A DNA stretch of 64,000 nt, from NCBI GenBank assembly GCA_947503005.1, contig CANNCA010000010.1, positions 1 to 64,000 of the forward strand, given 5' to 3'. The notes under the pieces were generated by a model. That model was not told the origin of the DNA, made no database searches, and was given only the letters and a program-made list of their open reading frames with translations. A program made the translations under genes and the position numbers. This document shows positions 56,825 to 64,000 of the stretch, in pieces. Source of the DNA: an uncultured Flavobacteriaceae bacterium (GTDB lineage Bacteria; Bacteroidota; Bacteroidia; Flavobacteriales; Flavobacteriaceae). How positions within the stretch are numbered: position 1 is the stretch's first letter; the number at the start of each line of letters is the position of its first letter.

Positions 56825-57844
56825 ATGACCGACCAACAGTTATATGTAAAAAAGTTTACGGAAAAAGCACTTGTAAACGGCTTTTCATCTGATTACGTAG
56901 AAAAGTGTTTGTCATATGCAAATCCACTATTAACTAATAATCTTCCTGTAGTATATAATATTTACCATTTAAGCGGTTTAGTTGGCTATAATGTTTCTTA
57001 TTTAAAACGCGCAGTAAAATTTCAAAAGTATTTTTATCGCAAGTTTGAAATTCTCAAACGTAATGGGAAGAAAAGAACTCTTTATGAGCCTCTGCCTAGC
57101 CTCAAAGAAATTCAATCATGGATTTTAGATGAAATTCTATATAAATGCAAAGTTAGCAGATATGCAAAGGCATATGTGCCAAAACGGAGTATTAAAGAAC
57201 ATACAAGATATCACACTGATGAACCATTCGTGCTTACTTTGGACATAAGGGAGTTCTTTAGGAGTATTAAATTTGAATTAGTTGAAAGCCTTTTCCACAA
57301 TATGGGTTATTCAATAAGACTGTCTAATTTGCTTACTAAACTTTGCTTTTTAGAAGATGAATTACCTCAAGGAGCGTCAACTAGTCCATATATCTCGAAT
57401 CTAATTATGCAGGATTTTGACAATGAAATTTCAAAATATTGTATTTCCAATGATATAAAATATACGAGATATGCAGATGACCTGGCTTTTTCTGGCAATT
57501 TAAAAGCCGATGAAGTTGAAGAATTAGTTAAAGGCGAATTATCTAAAATAGGGCTTGAATTAAATGATGAAAAAAGAAAATTGATGAAGCCTAATCAACC
57601 ACAACTGGTATCAGGTGTTATCGTTAACAAAAAAGCACAATTACCGAAAAAGGTTCGTAATTCGTTAAGGAATGAAATGTATTACATCCAAAAGTTCGGA
57701 TTGGAAAATCATATGGAACGAACCAATCAAAAGAAACCGAATTACTTAAAACATTTATTGGGAAGAATTAATTATGTTTTACAAATTAACCCTCGCGACA
57801 AAGAATTTATTGAATACAGAAAGCATTTACACGAATTAATGTAA
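56825..57844 (+). CDS. Retron-type reverse transcriptase
   Basis: 339 residues. RT motifs in order: VLTLDIREFFRSI (D140), LPQGASTSPYISNL (180-193), YTRYADDLAFSG (YADD 216-219), and a late LVSGV at 261-265 in the place of the retron VTG motif. The length and compact form match retrons. No maturase or endonuclease domain is present, which speaks against a group II intron. It would make the msDNA from the RNA upstream. It starts 5 bases after the CATAAGG hairpin. A hairpin at 57863 ends the transcript. Confidence 0.93.
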   Translation: MTDQQLYVKKFTEKALVNGFSSDYVEKCLSYANPLLTNNLPVVYNIYHLSGLVGYNVSYLKRAVKFQKYFYRKFEILKRNGKKRTLYEPLPSLKEIQSWILDEILYKCKVSRYAKAYVPKRSIKEHTRYHTDEPFVLTLDIREFFRSIKFELVESLFHNMGYSIRLSNLLTKLCFLEDELPQGASTSPYISNLIMQDFDNEISKYCISNDIKYTRYADDLAFSGNLKADEVEELVKGELSKIGLELNDEKRKLMKPNQPQLVSGVIVNKKAQLPKKVRNSLRNEMYYIQKFGLENHMERTNQKKPNYLKHLLGRINYVLQINPRDKEFIEYRKHLHELM

Positions 57845-57862
57845 AGGATGTCGTAATAAATC

Positions 57863-57896
57863 AACTCTTTACAGAATGCACCTTTTGTAAAGAGTG
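57863..57896. repeat. 34-bp hairpin element, right border of the cargo
   Basis: AACTCTTTACA, nine bases, then TTTTGTAAAGAGTG: arms and spacing are the same as in 48817-48850, in the same direction, and only the 9-base spacer differs. It lies 19 bases after the RT gene and 20 bases before the stop of the coupling protein gene. Confidence 0.85.
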
Positions 57897-57916
57897 TACA
57901 ATTTGAATTTTTGATA

Positions 57917-59506
57917 CTATTTTTTTAGAATTTCTTTCACTTCCCGATGAATCTTCTCAAAATTCTCCTGAAGTTTTTCCTTTAAATTCCGGCCCGGCAA
58001 AGGCAACTTCCTAACAATCTTGGGTGTTTTGAACTGTACCTTTTTATCCTTTCCATCCGCCAATACCACAAAACCACCCTGTTGCAGTCCATAGAATACA
58101 TCGGCACGGGTCTTTGCTACTTCCCGTTCCCCTTTGGTCACACGGGTATCAAAGTTGAGGTTGTAGCCTTTGTTCACGCTCTTAGTCTCCTTCTTTACGA
58201 TTTCAAAAAAACGTTCGTAGTATTTGGCGGTATCGGGGTCGTTGGCCTTGCCAAAGAACTGATAGGACAAATTGGCCAAAATTGCTTTACTGGCCATAGG
58301 GCCGTATATCATATCGTTTTGAATCTTGTCCTGTAAAACATAGACCGTGGCAATATCATAACTGCGCAAGGTAGCAGGAATACGGTGCATATTCAATAAT
58401 CGCAAAGTAGCTGCTTCCTCCATCAACAAAAATGAAGGGTTTTGGTGGCGGACACTCATTTGTTTGGTCATGGTATGGATAATGGTGGCAATAACGGGTG
58501 AGAGGGACGTTTCGATTTTCGGGTTATTCACAACCGAAACAACAGCCAAATTATCTTTATGATTGATGTTCAAATCAACTTCATCGGCGGATAGTGCCAT
58601 AAAGATCCGTTGGGTACTGATCTTTTTAAAAGCATTGGCCAAAGTACTTTTGACCCCTGCGGTCTGCCGTTCGGAATCCACTCCGCTTATAAAGGCATCG
58701 GCCATCGCTTTTGAGGTAACATTGCCGGATAAGAACTCAATAAGTTGTGCCGTATTTAGATGTTGATATAGGGCAATCAAATGGGGCAGGGTACAGAACT
58801 TTTCAAAATCGGTTTTCAAACGCCATATCATGCCTCCGACCAGACCTTCTACCACATCATTAAAGAATCGGGTAGTGGCGTTCATGTTGTTATCCTTCTG
58901 TTCCAAGAGATTTTCCACCAGTACCCGTGAAAGCTCGTTGACACTTTCCTCATCGGGCAGGTATCTTGGCGCAATGGGATTGACCCTTGAATGAATGGTG
59001 TCGAAGGAAATGATAAAGAAGGGAATATCGCATTGGCTGAATAGGGGGTAGGCCATTTCGGTAATCTCAAAGTCTTTGTAATCATAGATGACCCCACTAA
59101 AGTTCCACTGGCTAAAATGATCCAAAAGCGGATAGACCACACTTTCCGTTTTGCCACTCCCCGCAGCCCCGATAATGGCGATACCCCTACGGATGTTTTC
59201 CAAAAGCAGCTTCCCTTTTGCGACTTGAAGCTTGACCCGGTACCTACCATTAGAATTCGATTCACTCTCCTTGGGAAAGAAAACATAAAAGAGGATGTTG
59301 ACAAATAACAATGGCAAACCAATGAGCAGAAGAACCAAAAGGAACTGCTTTTGATCTGGGGCATTTGACCATGCCCAAAACAATCCCAACCCGATCCAAA
59401 AGATATTGATAAAGAACCCCTCTTTGATGAAACGCGCCAAGAGAAAGCAAAGGCCGCTTCCAAAGAGCAGGGTCAAGACAACACGACTAAGATTTAATTC
59501 TTCCAT
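57917..59506 (-). CDS. mobC: Type IV coupling protein (MobC/TraG-VirD4 family)
   Basis: 529 residues. Two or three N-terminal membrane helices (FWIGLGLFWAW and FLLVLLLIGLPLLFVNILFYVFF) are followed by the ATPase part with Walker A GAAGSGKT (113-120) and Walker B SFLLMEEAATL near 345. The motif GVIYDYKDFEITEM is typical of the family. It brings the relaxase-DNA complex to the secretion channel. It lies 9 bases after the MobB-like relaxase gene. Confidence 0.9.
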   Translation of the reverse strand: MEELNLSRVVLTLLFGSGLCFLLARFIKEGFFINIFWIGLGLFWAWSNAPDQKQFLLVLLLIGLPLLFVNILFYVFFPKESESNSNGRYRVKLQVAKGKLLLENIRRGIAIIGAAGSGKTESVVYPLLDHFSQWNFSGVIYDYKDFEITEMAYPLFSQCDIPFFIISFDTIHSRVNPIAPRYLPDEESVNELSRVLVENLLEQKDNNMNATTRFFNDVVEGLVGGMIWRLKTDFEKFCTLPHLIALYQHLNTAQLIEFLSGNVTSKAMADAFISGVDSERQTAGVKSTLANAFKKISTQRIFMALSADEVDLNINHKDNLAVVSVVNNPKIETSLSPVIATIIHTMTKQMSVRHQNPSFLLMEEAATLRLLNMHRIPATLRSYDIATVYVLQDKIQNDMIYGPMASKAILANLSYQFFGKANDPDTAKYYERFFEIVKKETKSVNKGYNLNFDTRVTKGEREVAKTRADVFYGLQQGGFVVLADGKDKKVQFKTPKIVRKLPLPGRNLKEKLQENFEKIHREVKEILKK

Positions 59507-59515
59507 TGCTTTGAT

Positions 59516-60535
59516 TTAAATTCCTATTGATCCAGATTCGATGGCCCGTTGCATTCCCCGTCTCAATCTATGAAACACTTTTAGAGCCAATTGTACTTTA
59601 TTCGTGGGGATGGCCGGAATACGCATTCCAGATTTTGAAAGTAGTTTTAGGGCGAGGGCTTTTTCATTGGTAGGCAGGTTGCCCAAGAGCATCCGAAACT
59701 TAGCGGGATTTTTGATCAGGGTCTTCTTAGCGGTATAGGTTTCCACAAAGTTGCGGTCATAGCCAAAAACCCTATCAAAGGTCTGTTCTGCCTTTTCGAA
59801 GAATTGATCTCGATGGAAACCCCGTTGTACTTTTTTGCCGTGTATTTCAACTTCGGAGGCCTTGTATTTCGATCCAGGGGAAAGGCTAAAGGTATTGGTC
59901 ACATCCTTGCGGCTAACGATGATATGGATGTGGGATTGGTTGCCCTCTTTTTTCATTCCCACCACGATCATTTGGCCATTGATCTGATGTGGTGCGGCTT
60001 CTTTTAAAGCTGTGATTTCTTGCTCCAATTTTTTAATAGTTCCCTTCAATTCCCCACGCGCCACTTTTCGGATATCGTTCTGCAGTTTTGCAATCTGTTT
60101 TCTGTATGGGGCATTTTCCAGTACTTCTTTTTCAAACCCGCGATAGGTGCGTTCGTGTTCTATTTTGGCGAAGTATTTTATCTGATCGACCGTAATTGGT
60201 TTCTCTCTGTAAAAGGATTTGGCGTATTCCTTCATTAGTTCACGGGTATAGGTTTTTAAAGCTTCGGGATTGTTGGTTATTTTTTTGAGTTCACGTTGGC
60301 TCGGACTGACTACGATCGAATAAAATTTGGGTTCGGTTTTTTTGAGTTTTGCCGTATTGGCATCGATTTCTGAAATGACTTTATCGGGGGAAATCCGGTC
60401 CTCGGTCTGGTTGAAAAAATGCTCCTGATTTTCAGGTTCCAGATCTTCGTTTTCCTTTTCGAGATAGGCCACATAATCCGCCGCGCTGTTCGAATAACTT
60501 TGCCCTAATTTCTGTGGAGTGATCGCTATATACAT
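59516..60535 (-). CDS. mobB: MobB-like relaxase (DUF5712 type)
   Basis: 339 residues. The N-terminus MYIAITPQKLGQSYSNSAADYVAYLEKEN is the family start. The metal-binding histidines lie in SHIHIIVSRKD near residue 200, the HxH motif of relaxases. A coiled-coil stretch (KLEQEITALKE) lies in front of it. It should nick the origin of transfer and lead the strand to the recipient. It lies 1 base after the BfmA-like gene. The catalytic tyrosine cannot be assigned with certainty. Confidence 0.82.
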   Translation of the reverse strand: MYIAITPQKLGQSYSNSAADYVAYLEKENEDLEPENQEHFFNQTEDRISPDKVISEIDANTAKLKKTEPKFYSIVVSPSQRELKKITNNPEALKTYTRELMKEYAKSFYREKPITVDQIKYFAKIEHERTYRGFEKEVLENAPYRKQIAKLQNDIRKVARGELKGTIKKLEQEITALKEAAPHQINGQMIVVGMKKEGNQSHIHIIVSRKDVTNTFSLSPGSKYKASEVEIHGKKVQRGFHRDQFFEKAEQTFDRVFGYDRNFVETYTAKKTLIKNPAKFRMLLGNLPTNEKALALKLLSKSGMRIPAIPTNKVQLALKVFHRLRRGMQRAIESGSIGI

Positions 60536-60536
60536 T

Positions 60537-61106
60537 TCATGAATCTTTTAAGCCCCTTTTGAATCGGGCGAGTTCTTCCCTAGTGATTTCCAATTTTAAA
60601 AAGTCCTTTCCAAAATGGTTACTGACCAATTCGACCCGTTCCAAAACGTATCGTAATCTGTCTTTGGTTTCTAACAGTTTTTCCTTGGTTCGATCATAGT
60701 CGATTCTTGAAACTGTGTTCATTTCGACTTTGGATTTTTGAACGGATTTAGTAACCATTTTCGGTTCCAATAATTTGGGAGCGTACTTTTTGATTTCCTC
60801 TTTGAAGAGTGATTTCAGCATGGCCTCGATATTCATAATGGGAACGTTCTGCGACTTCTCGACGGACTTAATGATCGCAATTACCGCATCGATACGCTTG
60901 CGGTTTTTCTTCTGTCCAGCGATTACATCTTTGCCGAAACGTTGGTGCGGTGAGTAGTTGTGCCATTCAAAAAAGTCCATCATGGCCGTTAAGGTATCGG
61001 CATGGGAACGGGCCACTTTTTTAGAGAAAGCACGAAAGCGGACAACGACCTTTGCCCGTAAGTTCAAAGCCAGATAGTCATACTTGTATTTGTTTTTCAC
61101 CTTCAT
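60537..61106 (-). CDS. BfmA/BtgA family mobilization protein
   Basis: 189 residues, basic. The N-terminal part (LRAKVVVRFRAFSKKVARSHADTLTAMMDFFEWHNYSP) has the ribbon-helix-helix-like strand and helices of BfmA/BtgA mobilization proteins. The C-terminal half is a long helix (EKLLETKDRLRYVLERVEL). It helps the relaxase at oriT. The gene begins within a 17-bp repeat (61106-61122) that recurs upstream, which is a likely binding site. Confidence 0.8.
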   Translation of the reverse strand: MKVKNKYKYDYLALNLRAKVVVRFRAFSKKVARSHADTLTAMMDFFEWHNYSPHQRFGKDVIAGQKKNRKRIDAVIAIIKSVEKSQNVPIMNIEAMLKSLFKEEIKKYAPKLLEPKMVTKSVQKSKVEMNTVSRIDYDRTKEKLLETKDRLRYVLERVELVSNHFGKDFLKLEITREELARFKRGLKDS

Positions 61107-61122
61107 TTTGCAACAAACTTTT
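61106..61122 (-). repeat. 17-bp direct repeat, copy at the bfmA start
   Basis: TTTTGCAACAAACTTTT on the + strand, identical to 61149-61165. Start to start is 43 bases, about four helical turns, so a protein could bind both on one face. Confidence 0.8.
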
Positions 61123-61487
61123 TCAATGTTTCAGGGGTCTTCCGAATGTTTTGCAACAAACTTTTGACCTATTCCTAGGCTGAATTCAGGCCTAAGACAA
61201 CTATAATCAATTCATTTTCAAGGCATTGAAAAAGAAATCAAACATCATAACATCGCTTTAGCGTGTTATCCTCTTGCTATTCCTTTTTCCCCCGCAGGGG
61301 TCAAAAAAAATACCTTTCCCTCAAGGTAAAGGCTCTTAGTGCTACAAGGATAAAAACACGGTTTTTTAAGAGGGAAATAGACCCTTTTTTAAGGAATCCG
61401 TATCGAATATGGGAAAGGGTTGCATTTCCCTAAAAAGAGAAAGGCAACTTTTACAAGTCGCCCTAATCGTTAAAAATGGCATTTTCA
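61123..61487. other. Non-coding region in front of the mobilization genes, probable oriT
   Basis: About 365 bases without a gene. It holds one of the 17-bp repeats, CCCCCGCAGGGG (61289-61300), ACCTT/AAGGT (61312-61327) and GGGAAA/TTTCCC (61411-61430) inverted repeats. Its segment 61313-61357 shares three ordered blocks with the retron RNA region. Position between divergent-function genes and next to relaxase genes makes it the best oriT candidate. Confidence 0.5.
61149..61165 (-). repeat. 17-bp direct repeat, upstream copy
   Basis: Second copy of TTTTGCAACAAACTTTT. The pair lies directly in front of the mobilization operon, where an origin of transfer or operators would be expected. Confidence 0.8.
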
Positions 61488-61685
61488 TTACATCGAAAAT
61501 GTGAATTTGTAATTGTACAGGTTTCGGATGGCTTCCTCGTTTAGAAGTTCGCCGTAGTCCAGACCATTTTCAATGGCATATGATTTGAGATCTTTGCCAA
61601 ATTGTAGTTCGATTTCTTGTTTGGATTTGGACAGTAACCGCTCTTGGGTTTCCCCATCCAAGTTGTTGTAATTCAGATATACCAT
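61488..61685 (-). CDS. Small conserved hypothetical protein
   Basis: 65 residues, acidic, with a helical pattern (ETQERLLSKSKQEIELQFGKDL, then YAIENGLDYGELLNEEAIRNLYNYKF). No signal or membrane segment. Small proteins of this type lie beside radC in related elements. It begins 17 bases after the radC stop codon, so it belongs to that unit. Function unknown. Confidence 0.6.
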   Translation of the reverse strand: MVYLNYNNLDGETQERLLSKSKQEIELQFGKDLKSYAIENGLDYGELLNEEAIRNLYNYKFTFSM

Positions 61686-61702
61686 AATTCTAAGGTTTCA
61701 AA

Positions 61703-62152
61703 TTATAGGATGCCCTCATCCGCAAAACTGTAGTAGTCTCCATTGGACACGATAATCAAATGGTCCAATAGTTTGATGTCCAGTAGTTGGGCAGCGTCTT
61801 TGATTTTTCGGGTGATCTGTCTATCCGCAGTACTGGCTTTTAAAGTTCCGCTCGGATGGTTATGGGTCAAGATAATCGCTACGGAAAGGGTCTTTAAAAC
61901 CACGGCAAACAGGATTCTCAAATCTACTAGCGTTCCTGTTATTCCTCCCTGCGAGATCTGATAGATTCCTTTTACTTTATTGCTGTTGTTCAATAGGATT
62001 ACCTTAAAGGATTCATGTACTTGAATAGTGTCTTTGTCCCAAAGTTCATGGAGCATTTCCGCAGCATCTTTGGAGGATTTTATCTTGCGCCAAAAAGGGG
62101 AGGTTATCCGCTCTTTGTAGCTCACTTTTATTTCATTAACTTGTGATTTCAT
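61703..62152 (-). CDS. radC: RadC/JAB-domain protein of the conjugative element
   Basis: 149 residues, the short form that lacks the N-terminal HhH part of chromosomal RadC. The JAB metal site is complete: E47 in VHESFKVILL, H97 and H99 in LTHNHPSG, and D110 in STADRQ. Such short RadC proteins are common in mobile elements of Bacteroidota and are of uncertain role despite the name. It follows the SSB gene at 84 bases in the same direction. Confidence 0.88.
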   Translation of the reverse strand: MKSQVNEIKVSYKERITSPFWRKIKSSKDAAEMLHELWDKDTIQVHESFKVILLNNSNKVKGIYQISQGGITGTLVDLRILFAVVLKTLSVAIILTHNHPSGTLKASTADRQITRKIKDAAQLLDIKLLDHLIIVSNGDYYSFADEGIL

Positions 62153-62236
62153 TGCTTATGATTTATGTTAGTAGTAATGAAAAAGAGGGCAGTACTTTTG
62201 CGAGAATGCCCTCTTTCTTTTTAGTACTTCAATGCA

Positions 62237-62590
62237 TTAGACTGCCTTGTTTTCGTTCTTGGCACCCAACAATAAAACCTCGCTAACAATCACTTCGGTG
62301 ATGTACCTTTTTTCGCCGTCTGTGGTCTCATAGCTTCGAGCGGTCAATTTGCCTTCGATGGCAATTTCCTTACCCTTGCTTGCATACTTCTCAATAATTT
62401 CGGCGGTCTTGTTCCAAGCTACCAAATTGTGCCAGTGGGTACTTTGCACTTTCTCGCCCTTGGCATTGTGATAGTTCTCATTGGTCGTCAATGAAAAACG
62501 GATTACTTTTTTACCACTTTCCAAAACGGTCATTTCGGGGTTGTTCCCCACGTTGCCGATCAATTGGACTTTGTTTCTAAGATTACTCAT
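62237..62590 (-). CDS. ssb: Single-stranded DNA-binding protein
   Basis: 117 residues with an OB fold (MSNLRNKVQLIGNVGNNPEMTVLESGKKVIRFSL, THWHNLVAWNKTAEIIEKYASKGKEIAIEGKL and RYITEVIVSEVLLL). The end NENKAV lacks the acidic DDIPF-type tail of host SSB, so it probably does not recruit host repair proteins the same way. It should coat the transferred single strand. Its ATG overlaps the stop of a small open frame upstream (ATGA). Confidence 0.93.
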   Translation of the reverse strand: MSNLRNKVQLIGNVGNNPEMTVLESGKKVIRFSLTTNENYHNAKGEKVQSTHWHNLVAWNKTAEIIEKYASKGKEIAIEGKLTARSYETTDGEKRYITEVIVSEVLLLGAKNENKAV

Positions 62591-62769
62591 AATTGAAAAA
62601 AATTAAAATGAATTAATAGACCTGCCCGAACTTTTCGGACAGCTTTTAAAATCGATTTACTTATTATATCCAGAGCGTTTTTCCTTTTTTTGATCTTTAA
62701 CTTTTGTTCCGCTTCCTTTTTGTTGATTCCGTACGATTTCATGATTTTTGTTTTTGATTTACTTCCCAT
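62587..62769 (-). CDS. Possible small basic protein ahead of ssb
   Basis: 60 residues, rich in lysine (KSYGINKKEAEQKLKIKKRKNALDII). Its stop overlaps the ssb start as ATGA, which would couple the two. No family is recognised. Strong lysine bias in AT-rich DNA can arise by chance, so support is modest. Confidence 0.35.
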   Translation of the reverse strand: MGSKSKTKIMKSYGINKKEAEQKLKIKKRKNALDIISKSILKAVRKVRAGLLIHFNFFQL

Positions 62770-63188
62770 AGGGCCTTCGCTGTTACCTTTTTTGATGCTG
62801 TATCGGATTCAATATCCGGGCTTGGTAAGACGTATAAAAAAGAGGCCCGATAGGGGCCTGGTTTATGCCGTCGTCCAAGAATGGATGTTGTTATTTTGCT
62901 GTCAAAAAAAGGTAATGGAGTGGGTGCAGGAAATAAGTCAAAGCTGACTAGTGGGATTCCTACTCAACGGGAAAAGGAAATAAAATGGAGCCGGATTCTA
63001 CTGAAGTAGTTTTAGTATTAAAGGTTTTTGAACTACGTTGCTATCAAATTCTTTGACCTTATGGTAATATTTTCTATGGAAAGGTTTTTCTTTTTGTGGA
63101 ATTATCGGCTCCGTTTATTTATCCAGCCAGATAGGTCTTGACCGTATAATAAAAAGATTGAATGTTTTCTTGTTTTAAATATAGTCAA
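62770..63188. other. Gap between the response regulator and the ssb unit
   Basis: 419 bases without a supportable gene on either strand. It holds one minus-strand terminator (62835-62859), well away from the response regulator stop. An ssb promoter should lie between 62770 and 62835, but none is clear. Confidence 0.5.
62835..62859 (-). terminator. Minus-strand terminator in a non-coding region
   Basis: On the minus strand AGGCCC and GGGCCT pair with a 5-base loop and are followed by C and T6. It lies about 330 bases beyond the response regulator gene, so it ends either a long 3' tail or a separate short RNA. Confidence 0.75.
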
Positions 63189-63890
63189 CTATAAAAATCC
63201 TTTTTCACGAGCTCGGTGAATTAAATCGCGATTTGTTCCTTCTGATATTCCGAAAAAAATCTTCAGGTTTTTTTTCCTTCTTTCAATACTCGCCATTGAA
63301 AGTGGGATGTGTTTTGGAAGATTTTTCATTTTTTCACCAATCGAAATATAGTAAAGTATTTCTTTATCGAAAGTGTTAAGTTCTTCATGATTTGGAATAT
63401 TCAAAGGCAGGACCTTTTGAACTTCCTTACAGTAGAAATTTCCATTTTTCAATACATTGGCTATTGAATCAAATAGTAACTCGGGAGTTATTTGACTTTT
63501 GATAATAAATCCATTTGGGTTTAAATTTTTCAAAATGTATTTGATTCTTAAAGCGTCACCTAGCATGGTCAATACTATAATTTTAATATCGGGATAGAGT
63601 TTTCTTATTTCCAAGCCTAGGTCTTCACCATTTTTTATATTCCCAGAATCCGATGCTGGCAGGTTAATATCCAGAAGAACTACTTGATAAGGGGTATGGG
63701 TATTATTTTCTAATATTTTTATTGCTTGATCACAATTATTTGCTTTTCCGAAATTCCATTCATAATCTTCAGCATACATTTTTAATGTAAGTTCATAACC
63801 CCATATGGTCATCGGGTGGTCATCCACTATTAGGATGTTCAGCTTTTTTTCGTATAAAGCTTGACTTTGAGAAATTTTCAAATAGGACAT
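63189..63890 (-). CDS. Response regulator with LuxR-type helix-turn-helix
   Basis: 233 residues. The receiver domain (about 15-140) has the acidic pair D23-D24 in LIVDDHP, the phosphate-accepting D74 in VVLLDINLP, the T in IIVLTM and the K in FIIKSQ. The C-terminal HTH (about 165-230; FDKEILYYISIGEKMKNLPKHIPLSMASIERRKKNLK) is of the NarL/LuxR kind, although the recognition helix departs from the usual. Its sensor kinase is not in the window. It may control transfer functions of the element or belong to the DNA beyond it. Confidence 0.85.
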   Translation of the reverse strand: MSYLKISQSQALYEKKLNILIVDDHPMTIWGYELTLKMYAEDYEWNFGKANNCDQAIKILENNTHTPYQVVLLDINLPASDSGNIKNGEDLGLEIRKLYPDIKIIVLTMLGDALRIKYILKNLNPNGFIIKSQITPELLFDSIANVLKNGNFYCKEVQKVLPLNIPNHEELNTFDKEILYYISIGEKMKNLPKHIPLSMASIERRKKNLKIFFGISEGTNRDLIHRAREKGFL

Positions 63891-64000
63891 AACAAAAGTA
63901 GTTTTTCTAAAATTTGGACTATGAAAAAATATTCAATACAGCTTTTTTACACATTCAATTAGAACATATATGAATTATAAAAAGTGGTTTAGGGTTTTAG

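Larger units (their letters stand above)
33561..64000. mobile_element. Integrative and conjugative element of CTnDOT type (left part; right end outside the window)
   Basis: The element begins at the 3' end of tRNA-Pro. In order it contains an IntDOT-like integrase, RteC, an excisionase-like HTH protein, an AAA ATPase cassette, an amidase, TraE-F-G-I-J-K-M-N, a 9-kb cargo with a nuclease-NTPase operon and a retron, MobC-, MobB- and BfmA-like genes, RadC, SSB and a response regulator. Genes at 33.8-47.3 kb run mostly to the right and those at 57.9-63.9 kb to the left. I looked for another copy of the tRNA 3' end (GGTTCGAATCC near CACCCCG) and found none, so attR lies beyond 64000. Confidence 0.85.

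Noticed and set aside
56825-57844. Group II intron reverse transcriptase
   Set aside because: No maturase or HNH domain, no intron-like RNA ends; size and the VSG motif fit a retron.
48783-57916. CRISPR array
   Set aside because: No regularly spaced repeats and no Cas proteins; the repeats seen are hairpin borders.
62690-62947. 85-codon plus-strand frame over the ssb upstream region
   Set aside because: It runs through the minus-strand terminator hairpin and has no recognisable features.
63893-63900. Minus-strand TACTTTTG as promoter of the response regulator
   Set aside because: It lies only three bases before the start codon, so transcription would begin inside the gene.

Overview
The window reads as a marine Flavobacteriaceae chromosome (Bacteroidota). 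The evidence is type IX secretion sorting tails, YebC, GcvT, ThrABC and ClpC/GyrA genes of flavobacterial type, promoter-like TTG-N19-TAnnTTTG signals, and a CTnDOT-family conjugative element.

Region 1 (1-7705): two tandem secreted surface proteins. Only the 3' end of the first is in view. The second is a roughly 2,030-residue leucine-rich-repeat protein, split by a one-base slip in a G8 tract. The last 510 bp of the two genes differ at only 7 positions, all synonymous.

Region 2 (7725-33188): ordinary housekeeping genes. These are yebC, a pterin dehydratase, an SDR reductase, gcvT, a secreted M24 peptidase, the thrA-thrB-thrC operon, the NAD(P)HX repair enzyme, clpC, gyrA, a TPR protein, an NlpC/P60 peptidase, a thiolase, a 7TM-HD hydrolase and a TonB-plug protein.

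Region 3 (33287-64000, continuing past the right edge): tRNA-Ser(GCU) and tRNA-Pro(UGG), then an integrative and conjugative element that starts at the 3' end of tRNA-Pro. It carries a tyrosine integrase of IntDOT type, RteC, an excisionase-like HTH protein, a Tra type IV secretion operon (TraE, F, G, I, J, K, M, N), a mobilization set (BfmA-like, MobB-like relaxase, MobC-like coupling protein), RadC, SSB and a response regulator. No second copy of the tRNA 3' end was found, so the right end is outside the window.

The most interesting part is a 9-kb AT-rich cargo (about 48.8-57.9 kb) between the tra and mob genes. It is bounded by two copies of the same 34-bp hairpin. It holds two divergent putative defence units. 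One is an uncharacterised three-gene operon: a 1,277-aa nuclease-NTPase fusion, a GIY-YIG protein and a QxK-type PD-(D/E)XK-like protein. The other is a complete retron: a phosphoribosyltransferase-like effector, a winged-helix protein, a structured msr-msd candidate and a retron reverse transcriptase, which I would place in the PRTase (type III) class. A second, smaller cassette, an AAA ATPase with DUF234-like C-terminus at 37.9-39.4 kb, is also bordered by its own inverted repeat.
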